A stretch of DNA of 64,000 nucleotides from Gemmatimonadota bacterium (GTDB taxonomy: Bacteria > Gemmatimonadota > Gemmatimonadetes > Longimicrobiales > Gaopeijiaceae): the NCBI GenBank assembly GCA_013002885.1, contig JABDLS010000058.1, forward strand, positions 1-64,000, in the 5' to 3' direction. Under the pieces are notes generated by a model. That model was not told the DNA's origin. It did no database searches and was given only the letters and a program-made list of their open reading frames with translations. The position numbers were made by a program, and so were the translations under genes. Shown piece by piece: positions 27,117 through 34,290 of this stretch. How positions within the stretch are numbered: position 1 is the stretch's first letter; every line of letters begins with the position of its first letter.

Positions 27117-27142
27117 TCGGCCGTCTCGGGAGGTTCTTCCCC

Positions 27143-27277
27143 ATGTCCCTCATCCGCCAGCGTAGACGACGCAAGAAGAGCTGGATCGACACCCGGAAGG
27201 GAATGTCGCAGCGAAAGATCCTGGGGCTCCTCTTCCTCGTCGCTGTAGTGATCTGGTATCTGGGCTGGGCGTTCTGA
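27143..27277 (+). CDS. 44-aa membrane microprotein between lpxA and lpxB
   Basis: A 45-codon ORF with GGGAGG placed seven bases upstream of its ATG. The N-terminal half is strongly basic (MSLIRQRRRRKKSW), and the C-terminal half is one hydrophobic segment (ILGLLFLVAVVIWYLGWAF) ending at the stop. That predicts a single-pass inner-membrane protein with its basic end in the cytoplasm. Its stop overlaps the proposed CTG start of lpxB as CTGA, so translation of the two is probably coupled. I do not recognise a family. It is a candidate helper or membrane anchor for lipid A synthesis, which is inference from position only. Confidence 0.72.
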   Translation: MSLIRQRRRRKKSWIDTRKGMSQRKILGLLFLVAVVIWYLGWAF

Positions 27278-28398
27278 GCCCAACCGTCCTCGTCCTAGCA
27301 GGGGAGGCGTCGGGCGACCACCATGCGGCGGAGTTCGTGGGCGCTCTCTCCCGCAGGCTTCCGGGCGTGCGATTCGTCGGCACCGGAGGAGACCTCATGA
27401 AGGCGAAGGGCGTCGAGCTGCTCGCCGACCTCGACGACCTCGCCGTCATGGGCTTCGTAGAGGTCCTTCCCAAGCTGCCCTTCCTCCGCCGCCTGGCCAG
27501 GCGGTTGCGGCGCCTCATGGACGACGGCCGCCCGGATCTGGTGGTTCTGGTCGACTATCCGGGCTTCAACATGAGGATGGCCCGGGCGGCCCACTCCCGG
27601 GGACTGCCGGTGTTGTACTACATCGCGCCCAAGGCATGGGCGTGGCGTTCGGGGCGAGCCCGGACCCTCGCCGAAATCACCGACCGTGTGGCAGTCATCC
27701 TTCCGTTCGAGAAGCCCTTCTTCCAGAGCCACGGAGCGGTCGCCACCTACGTGGGCAGCCCTCTCCTGGACCGTGAAGACGACGTACCGGATCGGGAGAC
27801 GTTCCTCGACACCTGGGGCCTCGAGCGCGAGAGTCCGATACTCGCGGTCCTCCCCGGCTCCAGAGGGCAGGAGTTGAAGCACCACCTCGAAGCCTTCGGT
27901 GACATTGCCGGGGCCGTGGTGGAGGCTCGCCCCGACGTCACACCCGTGTTCTCCCGGGCGCGGACACTCGAGAACGACTGGTTCTCCGATGTGGGATTCC
28001 CGACCGTCGACGATACACGCGGTCTTCTCCGGCACGCCGACGCCGCATTGGTGAAATCCGGCACGGTCACGTTGGAGACGGCCCTGGAGGGCACACCCTT
28101 CGTCATCGCCTACCGCACAAGTGCCATCACCAACTGGGTGGCCCGGAAGGTCCTGAAGGCAGATCACATCGGGCTTCCCAATCTCGTCCTCGACGACCGG
28201 GTCGTGCCCGAGTTCCTCCAAGCCGAGCTGAGGCCCGAGACCGTGGCCCCGGTGCTGTTGGAACTCCTCGACGATGCGAGCGAGCGGCGACGAAGGCAGG
28301 TCGCCGATCTGGCGCGGGTCCGGGAGCGTATGGGCGGGCCAGGCGCATCGGACAGGGTGGCCGCCCTCGCCGTCGAGCTCCTGGAGAACCGCAGGTGA
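27274..28398 (+). CDS. lpxB: Lipid-A-disaccharide synthase LpxB (apparent CTG start)
   Basis: 374 aa from 27274. GT19 glycosyltransferase joining lipid X and UDP-diacylglucosamine. Conserved segments are VLVLAGEASGDHHAAEF at the N-terminus, VLVDYPGFNMRMA, YYIAPKAWAWRSGRA, VLPGSRGQELKHHLEAF and ALVKSGTVTLETALEGTPFV. The nearest usual start is a GTG at 27337, but it would cut off the GEASGD motif. From the in-frame stop at 27163 to that GTG there is no ATG, GTG or TTG. A CTG at 27274, overlapping the upstream stop, gives a normal-length N-terminus. A sequence error is the other explanation. Confidence 0.92.
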   Translation: MSPTVLVLAGEASGDHHAAEFVGALSRRLPGVRFVGTGGDLMKAKGVELLADLDDLAVMGFVEVLPKLPFLRRLARRLRRLMDDGRPDLVVLVDYPGFNMRMARAAHSRGLPVLYYIAPKAWAWRSGRARTLAEITDRVAVILPFEKPFFQSHGAVATYVGSPLLDREDDVPDRETFLDTWGLERESPILAVLPGSRGQELKHHLEAFGDIAGAVVEARPDVTPVFSRARTLENDWFSDVGFPTVDDTRGLLRHADAALVKSGTVTLETALEGTPFVIAYRTSAITNWVARKVLKADHIGLPNLVLDDRVVPEFLQAELRPETVAPVLLELLDDASERRRRQVADLARVRERMGGPGASDRVAALAVELLENRR

Positions 28399-29024
28399 GC
28401 GATCTTCGATTCGAAAGTGCGGGTGTGCTCGGGGCCGGACTCGTGAGCGCGTTGTTCGCGACGACCCGGTCGGAGCGGCTGGGCAGCGAGCATTACGAAG
28501 GCTTCCGGGCCGAGGGGCAGCCGGTGATGTTCGTCTTCTGGCATGGTCAGCTTCTGCCACTGGTCCACTACCACCAACATGAGGGCATCGTCGTCCTGGT
28601 GAGTGAACATGACGACGGCGAGTACATCACGCGCGTTATCGAGCGACACGGGTTCGGTGCGGTGCGGGGCTCGAGCACCCGCGGAGGCACGAAAGGTCTG
28701 CGCGGGCTGGTGCGGGCCGCCCGGGACGGCCGGGACCTGGGTGTGACTCCCGACGGGCCACGAGGTCCCCGGGGCGTGTTCAAGCCTGGCGCGTTGCTGG
28801 CAGCCCAGATGGCGGGCCTGCCGGTGGTGCCCCTGTCGGTTCGAGCGTCATCGGGGTGGCGATTCCGCAGTTGGGACGGTTTCCTCATGCCCCGGCCGTT
28901 TTCGAAGATCACCCTGCAGTACCACGCGCCCGTATGGGTTTCTCGGGAGGCGGACCGGCACGACCTCGAGGTCCTCGCCGAGGAGTTGGCGGCGGTGCTG
29001 AATCGCGGCGAAGACGAATCGTGA
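28395..29024 (+). CDS. DUF374 lysophospholipid acyltransferase-like protein
   Basis: 209 aa from a GTG that overlaps the lpxB stop (GTGA). Landmarks are MFVFWHGQLLPLVHYH (the HxxxxxP variant of the acyltransferase motif), VLVSEHDDGEYITRVIERHG, RGSSTRGGTKGLRGL and VTPDGPRGPRGVFKPGALLAA, all typical of the DUF374 branch related to lipid A late acyltransferases. It probably adds a secondary acyl chain to a lipid A precursor. That role is inferred from family and its place between lpxB and lpxK. A waaA (Kdo transferase) gene, often found beside DUF374, is absent here. Confidence 0.85.
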   Translation: MSDLRFESAGVLGAGLVSALFATTRSERLGSEHYEGFRAEGQPVMFVFWHGQLLPLVHYHQHEGIVVLVSEHDDGEYITRVIERHGFGAVRGSSTRGGTKGLRGLVRAARDGRDLGVTPDGPRGPRGVFKPGALLAAQMAGLPVVPLSVRASSGWRFRSWDGFLMPRPFSKITLQYHAPVWVSREADRHDLEVLAEELAAVLNRGEDES

Positions 29025-29079
29025 GGTGGTGCGAGGCACGGCTGGGTAGTGATGCGGGCTCCGTGGTGCAGGGGCGACC

Positions 29080-30171
29080 GTGAGAGGGAAGCTCGAGACG
29101 TTTGCCTGGCGCCTGTGGCGGGGTGAGGCCGGGCTGTCGGGTGCGTTTGTGAGCGTGCTGCTTTTCCCGCTGGAAGGCCTGTGGCGCTTGGTCACCCGGG
29201 TTCGCAACCGACGCCACGACCGGGCCGTGGCACCACGGGTCGACGGGCTCGCAATCGTCTCCGTGGGGAACCTCGCCGTTGGTGGCACGGGCAAGACGCC
29301 CGTATCGGCTTGGGTCGTGTCGGTTCTCAAGAACAGTGGATACCGCCCGGCTGTGCTCCTCAGCGGGTACGGCGAGGACGAGGTGGCGCTACACCGCGCC
29401 TGGAATCCAGACGTCGCGGTGTTCGCGGCTGCCGATCGCGGCGAAGCGGCGAAGGCCGCCAGAGCCGAGGGCTGCGACGTCGCGGTCGTCGACGATGGAT
29501 TTCAGCACCGGAGGCTGGGGCGGCTCCTGGATGTGGTCCTCCTGTCGGCCGCGGATCCGTTACCCGGCGCCGTCCTGCCCAGAGGCCCGTATCGTGAACC
29601 CCTGTCGGCCCTGCGACGGGCAGGCGTGGTGGTGGTGACCCGACGAAGGCATGAGCTGGCGGTGGCCAAGTCCCGTCTTGAGGCGCTTCGCGGCCGTGGG
29701 GTGCTGTCCGACGGTGTCACGACGGCCGGCGCTCGCCTCGCGCCGGAGGCTGCCGTGCCCCTGGGCCGCTGGGTCCCCGGATCCGCGCTTCCATGGAACG
29801 GGACGGGCCAGAACGGGGCATCCGAGCCACCGACCTACGATGCTTCGCAGGGTGCCATGGCCCTGACGGCCATCGCTCGGCCCGATCCCTTCCGCGATGA
29901 CGTCGAGGAGTTGACCGGCGCGGCGATCGAGCTGCTCGCCTATCCGGACCACCACACCTTCTCTGCAGGCGACGTGCGGAGGGCGCGGCAGGCCGCTCGG
30001 GGCCGTCCAATTTTCGTGACGGAGAAGGACGCGGTGAAGCTGAAAGGTCACCTGGCCGAGTTGGGTGACGCTTGGGTGGTCGTTCAGCGGATCGCGTGGG
30101 ACTGGGGTGAAGAAGAAGTTCGTGAGCGGTTGCGGGCGGTCCTGGGCGAGAAAAGGGAGACGAGCGGGTGA
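29080..30171 (+). CDS. lpxK: Tetraacyldisaccharide 4'-kinase LpxK
   Basis: 363 aa from a GTG. It phosphorylates the 4' position of the lipid A disaccharide. An N-terminal membrane-associating helix (AFVSVLLFPLEGLWRLVT) precedes the P-loop (VSVGNLAVGGTGKTP). The family signature VVDDGFQHRRLGRLLDVVLL and the C-terminal region FVTEKDAVKLKGH follow. A 55-base gap separates it from the DUF374 gene, and its stop overlaps rlmH as GTGA. Confidence 0.95.
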   Translation: MRGKLETFAWRLWRGEAGLSGAFVSVLLFPLEGLWRLVTRVRNRRHDRAVAPRVDGLAIVSVGNLAVGGTGKTPVSAWVVSVLKNSGYRPAVLLSGYGEDEVALHRAWNPDVAVFAAADRGEAAKAARAEGCDVAVVDDGFQHRRLGRLLDVVLLSAADPLPGAVLPRGPYREPLSALRRAGVVVVTRRRHELAVAKSRLEALRGRGVLSDGVTTAGARLAPEAAVPLGRWVPGSALPWNGTGQNGASEPPTYDASQGAMALTAIARPDPFRDDVEELTGAAIELLAYPDHHTFSAGDVRRARQAARGRPIFVTEKDAVKLKGHLAELGDAWVVVQRIAWDWGEEEVRERLRAVLGEKRETSG

Positions 30172-30638
30172 AGGTCCTGATCGTTGTCGTCGGCCGCGTG
30201 CGGGGCGACCTTGCGTCGGCGATCGAGGAGTACGAGCGGCGAGCGAAGCGCTATTGGAAGCTCGAGGTCGTCGAGGTCGCACAGGGGGCGGGAAGGGGAG
30301 ATGCCAGGCCGCAGGTGGTCAAGGATGCCGAGGCCGAACGGATTCTCGCCAAGGTCCCGTGGGAGCTGGAAGTGGTGGCGATGACGCGCGAGGGAGAAGA
30401 GATGTCGTCTCGCGAACTCGCCCGCTACCTCCAACGCCATGGGGTCCGCTCCTCGCCTGGGGTCGCCTTCGTCATCGGGGGGGCGTTCGGACTCGGCTCG
30501 GACGTACTGAAGCGCTCGCGGAAGTCGCTCTCGCTTTCCGCCATGACATTGCCCCACGAGATGGCTCGGCTGGTTGTCGCCGAGCAGCTGTACCGCGCGG
30601 GGACGATCCTCCGCGGTGAACCGTACCACAAAGGATGA
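30168..30638 (+). CDS. rlmH: 23S rRNA (pseudouridine1915-N3)-methyltransferase RlmH
   Basis: 156 aa, the usual RlmH length. SPOUT-fold methyltransferase acting on helix 69 of 23S rRNA. VVVGRVRGDLASAIEEYERR at the start, FVIGGAFGLG (SAM-binding knot) and the invariant end LPHEMARLVVAEQLYRA...YHKG are all present. It starts with a GTG overlapping the lpxK stop. Its place in a lipid A operon looks like operon packing rather than shared function. Confidence 0.96.
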   Translation: MKVLIVVVGRVRGDLASAIEEYERRAKRYWKLEVVEVAQGAGRGDARPQVVKDAEAERILAKVPWELEVVAMTREGEEMSSRELARYLQRHGVRSSPGVAFVIGGAFGLGSDVLKRSRKSLSLSAMTLPHEMARLVVAEQLYRAGTILRGEPYHKG

Positions 30639-30639
30639 C

Positions 30640-32229
30640 ATGGAGCTGATCGTATCCCACCCTCGGGGACGCCCCGTGGTAGCGGACTACCTCGATGCCG
30701 ACCCCGAGGCGGTTCGGTTCTATGGCCGTCACTTCTCCGACCTGAACGCGTACCGGAGCAAGGCGGAGGACGTCGACGCCCGGTTCGATCGCCAGACACG
30801 GAAGACGGCGGCGGCGGGCCTCACGGTCCCCCCCGGCGCCGACCCCGCCCGGTTGGAGCGGTTCGTCGAAGAGGGTGGATACGTGGTGACGACGGGCCAG
30901 CAGCCGGGGCTGTACGGGGGACCGCTGTACAGCATCTACAAGGGCCTTACCGCCGTGCGGGTCGCCGACGCCCTCGAGGCGGCATTGGGAAAACCGGTCC
31001 TACCGGTCTTCTGGGTGGCGTCGGACGACCACGACTGGGAGGAAGCCAACCACACCTGGCTCATCGGTGTGGACAACGAGCTCCACCGATTCGCGCTACC
31101 GGCGCCGGACGGGAACGTCACCCCGCCACTTCATCGCATCGAACTGGGGGCGTCGGCGGACGAGTCGCTGGCCGCCTTCGTGGGCCACCTCCCCGAGACC
31201 GACTTCAGTGGCCCGTATGTCGACGCCATTCGAGAGGGCTTCGGGCGCGGAGGATCCCTGCCCGGAGGCTTCCACCGCCTTCTCCACGGCGTACTCGGCC
31301 GCTTCGGCATGTACTTCCTCGATGCAGCCGAGCCCACGCTCAAGCGGGCGACCCGGGACTTCCTCCTTGACGAGCTCGGGCGAGCCGCTGAGATGGAGAA
31401 GGTACTCCACTCCACGGAGAAGGAGCTGGAGAACGCCGGCTACGGTGTGCAGGCGACGATCATGGAGGGCGGCATCAACCTCTTCATGGAGGGGCCGGCG
31501 GGGCGAGAGCGCCTGTACCGGGAAGGGGCCCACTATCGGCTGCGGACCTCCGGCGAGGTCCTGTCAGAGGAAGCCATCCGAGACGCGGTCGAGGCCGATC
31601 CGACGGTGCTCAGTCCGAACGTCATGCTCCGCCCCGTGGTGGAGAGCGCCTTCCTGCCCACCCTCTCGTACGTGGGCGGACCCGGCGAGATCGCGTATTT
31701 CGCCGAACTCCGGGGCTACTTCGAGGCTCACGGCATGGAGATGCCCGTCATCCACCCTCGTTGGAGCGTGACGGTGGTGGAAACCAAGATCCGGAAGGTG
31801 CTCGACAAGTTCGGTCTCGACATCGGACATCTGGATCGCCCCTTCCACGAGGTCGCTACCGGCTTTGCCAAGGAAGGGACTCCCGCCTCGGTGCAGGATG
31901 CCCTCGGGGCCCTGCGCGGAGCCATCGGATCGGGAACCGGTGACCTACAGAAGGCGGTTACCGAAGTGGATCCCACCTTGAAAGGACCCGTGCAGACACT
32001 CCGGAATCAGACGTTCGCAGCGCTCGCAGACGTGGAGAAGAAGGTCAGCCAGGCGGTGAAGCGTGAAAGCGAGATCGCCCTTTCCCAGATCGAGAAGGCC
32101 CAGTTGCACCTCTTCCCGGACGGAAAGCCGGCCGAGCGGGTTCAGAACGCCCTGTACTACCTGACACGGTACGGCGATGCCTTTCTCGACCAACTCTCCG
32201 AACGCTTCGAAGTGAAGTTCGACGGATGA
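30640..32229 (+). CDS. bshC: Bacillithiol biosynthesis cysteine-adding enzyme BshC
   Basis: 529 aa. The last step of bacillithiol synthesis joins Cys to GlcN-malate. Recognisable segments are FVEEGGYVVTTGQQPGLYGG (nucleotide-binding-like), LPVFWVASDDHDWEEANHTW and LSYVGGPGEIAYFAELRGYF, plus the long C-terminal coiled coil (~440-520) characteristic of the family. The ATG at 30640 follows rlmH by one base and has AAAGGA just upstream. bshA and bshB are not in this window. Presence of BshC suggests bacillithiol, not glutathione, is the main low-molecular-weight thiol. Confidence 0.93.
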   Translation: MELIVSHPRGRPVVADYLDADPEAVRFYGRHFSDLNAYRSKAEDVDARFDRQTRKTAAAGLTVPPGADPARLERFVEEGGYVVTTGQQPGLYGGPLYSIYKGLTAVRVADALEAALGKPVLPVFWVASDDHDWEEANHTWLIGVDNELHRFALPAPDGNVTPPLHRIELGASADESLAAFVGHLPETDFSGPYVDAIREGFGRGGSLPGGFHRLLHGVLGRFGMYFLDAAEPTLKRATRDFLLDELGRAAEMEKVLHSTEKELENAGYGVQATIMEGGINLFMEGPAGRERLYREGAHYRLRTSGEVLSEEAIRDAVEADPTVLSPNVMLRPVVESAFLPTLSYVGGPGEIAYFAELRGYFEAHGMEMPVIHPRWSVTVVETKIRKVLDKFGLDIGHLDRPFHEVATGFAKEGTPASVQDALGALRGAIGSGTGDLQKAVTEVDPTLKGPVQTLRNQTFAALADVEKKVSQAVKRESEIALSQIEKAQLHLFPDGKPAERVQNALYYLTRYGDAFLDQLSERFEVKFDG

Positions 32230-32324
32230 CGGACCGTATTCGAATCACCCCAGGCTTCGAGGCCGGTGGCACGCGAAATGCCTTGCTTCCGGGACATGGA
32301 ATCCGACGACCTCGAACGAAGTCC

Positions 32325-32353
32325 TTTTGAGCCCCGAGACCGCGATCTAAGTT
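32325..32353 (+). promoter_or_regulatory. Possible promoter upstream of the 94-aa membrane protein
   Basis: TTTTGA (32325-32330), a 17-base spacer, then TAAGTT (32348-32353). The predicted transcription start falls at about 32360, the first base of the ATG, so the message could be leaderless. Another candidate with the same -10 hexamer and spacing lies at 36211-36239. Confidence 0.5.
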
Positions 32354-32359
32354 CAGCGT

Positions 32360-32644
32360 ATGTTCCTTCAGATGATTCTGGTCCTGGTGGTGCTGATTCC
32401 CCTCCTGGCCATCGTCCTCGATTCCCAGGTAGGGCGGGCGCTGGCATCGCGGCTGGAACGGCGCGGCCTGGAGTCGCCCGGCGATGTGACCGCCGAGCGG
32501 ATTGCCTATCTGGAGAGCGAGGTCGAGCGGCTTTCCAACGAGGTGATCCGCCTCGACGAGGAGGGCCAGTTCGTCCATCGACTCCTCACCGAGGGGAAGG
32601 ACCAGCCCGGAGGATCGCTCCCGGCGAGCGACACGACGGAATAG
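32360..32644 (+). CDS. Small single-pass membrane protein with coiled coil
   Basis: 94 aa. One N-terminal membrane segment (MFLQMILVLVVLIPLLAIVLD) is followed by a basic patch and a coiled coil (AERIAYLESEVERLSNEVIRLDEEGQ) with the tail FVHRLLTEGK. This layout recalls PspB-type proteins, but similarity is only architectural. It resembles the product of 38009-38287, sharing an ERI..LE..V.RLS..V pattern and a following LL-x-(K/E)-G. It precedes murJ by four bases and may be co-transcribed with it. Confidence 0.72.
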   Translation: MFLQMILVLVVLIPLLAIVLDSQVGRALASRLERRGLESPGDVTAERIAYLESEVERLSNEVIRLDEEGQFVHRLLTEGKDQPGGSLPASDTTE

Positions 32645-32648
32645 CGCG

Positions 32649-34223
32649 GTGCGGGACGATGCGCCCGTGACGTCCGAGGAGGGTTCAGGCGGAAGGGCCG
32701 CGGCGAGCGTCGGTGCGGGGATCTTCCTCAGCAAGATCTTCGGCTTCGTCCGCGAGCGCGTCTTCGCCCACTACTTCGGCGCGAGTGGCTACGCCGATGC
32801 CTGGTGGGCGGCGCTCCGAATGCCCAACGTCATCCGGAACCTTCTCGGCGAGGGCACGCTCTCCGCGTCCATGATTCCGGTATATGCCGAGCTCCTGGAA
32901 GAGGACAGGGAGGAGGAAGCTGCCCGATTCGCGGGGGCCGCCCTGGGGATCCTAACCGTAGCAGCAGCGTCGCTCGTTCTCATCGGCGTCGCGGTGGCAC
33001 CCGTCCTCGTTCCCCTCTTCTTCCCGGTCTGGTCGGCGGACATCCAGGATCTGACCGTCCAGTTGATCCGGATTCTCCTTCCAATGACAGGGCTGTTCGT
33101 CCTGTCGGCGTGGACTCTGGGTATCCTCAACAGCCACCGCACTTTCTTCGTGACGTTCGTGGCGCCGGTGTTCTGGAACCTGTCGATGATCACGGCCATG
33201 ATCGGGGGCGCGATCTACTTCGGTCTGGAAGGGCGGGAGTTGGTAGTGGCGCTGGCGTGGGGAGCTCTCGTGGGTGGAGCCCTCACGCTTCTCGTGCAGA
33301 TTCCTTTCCTCGCGCGATATGTCTCGGGAATGAGGCTCTCCCTGGGCCGTGGTGTGACGGGCGTCCGCGAGGCCATTCGCAACTTCGTGCCCGTCGTGGC
33401 GGCCCGCGGCATCGTCAATGTGAGCGGCTGGATCGACCTCGTCCTGGCGGGCCGGCTGATGCCGGGGGCGGTAGCCGTCATGGGATACGCTCAGACGTTC
33501 GCCAACTTGCCCATCTCCCTTTTCGGGACCGGGGTTGCCGCCGCCGAGTTGCCTGAGCTGTCCCGCATGCGACAGGAGCACCGGGACGTGCTCGCCGAGC
33601 GTGTGACCGCGTCGTTGACCCGAGCCCTCTACTTCCTCATACCGTCGGCGGTGATCTATGCCACCCTCGGCGACGTAGTGGTCGCGGCCCTGTACCAGAC
33701 TGGACGCTTCGGCCCCGCCACGACGCTCATCACCTGGGGTGTCCTGGGGGCGTACGCCGTGGGCCTGCCGGCTTCGGCGAGTTCCCGGGTTCTCTCGTCG
33801 ACCTTCTACGCCCTCCGTGACACACGGACGCCGGCGAAGATGGCTTATGTCCGCGTGGCCATATCGGTGGTGGTCGGCGTGTCCCTCATGTTTCCGGCCG
33901 ACGAACTCGGGTTCTCTACGCTGCGTCTCGGTGCCGCGGGGCTGGCTCTGGGCTCGACGGTCGGGGCCTGGATCGAACTCGGCTTACTTCGCCGGGCTCT
34001 CAAGAGAGAGATCGGAGGTCACGGGCCGAGCCTCGGCGTGCTCCTGCGCCTCCTCATGGCCGCCCTCATCGCCTCTCTCGTCGGCGTCCTCGTCCAGGTG
34101 GCTGTCCCCACCTCGCGGCCAATCCTCGTCGCGGTGGAAACGCTGATTCCGGCGGGGGTAGTCTACCTGGTCCTGACGGGCTGGATGGGACTCGGGATGC
34201 CCCTGTTCAGAAGGGGCGCCTGA
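32649..34223 (+). CDS. murJ: Lipid II flippase MurJ
   Basis: 524 aa from a GTG. It moves the peptidoglycan precursor lipid II across the inner membrane. The N-terminus (ASVGAGIFLSKIFGFVRERVFAHYFG) and ADAWWAALRMPNVIRNLLGEGTLSASMIPVY are diagnostic for MurJ. About fourteen membrane segments follow, matching the MOP exporter superfamily. It begins four bases after the small coiled-coil gene. Confidence 0.95.
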   Translation: MRDDAPVTSEEGSGGRAAASVGAGIFLSKIFGFVRERVFAHYFGASGYADAWWAALRMPNVIRNLLGEGTLSASMIPVYAELLEEDREEEAARFAGAALGILTVAAASLVLIGVAVAPVLVPLFFPVWSADIQDLTVQLIRILLPMTGLFVLSAWTLGILNSHRTFFVTFVAPVFWNLSMITAMIGGAIYFGLEGRELVVALAWGALVGGALTLLVQIPFLARYVSGMRLSLGRGVTGVREAIRNFVPVVAARGIVNVSGWIDLVLAGRLMPGAVAVMGYAQTFANLPISLFGTGVAAAELPELSRMRQEHRDVLAERVTASLTRALYFLIPSAVIYATLGDVVVAALYQTGRFGPATTLITWGVLGAYAVGLPASASSRVLSSTFYALRDTRTPAKMAYVRVAISVVVGVSLMFPADELGFSTLRLGAAGLALGSTVGAWIELGLLRRALKREIGGHGPSLGVLLRLLMAALIASLVGVLVQVAVPTSRPILVAVETLIPAGVVYLVLTGWMGLGMPLFRRGA

Positions 34224-34290
34224 CGTTTCGTCGAGCCGGCCCGTCGACCGTCCAGCCTCGCGTCCGTTCCCTCCGGCGAATTCCAGCCCC

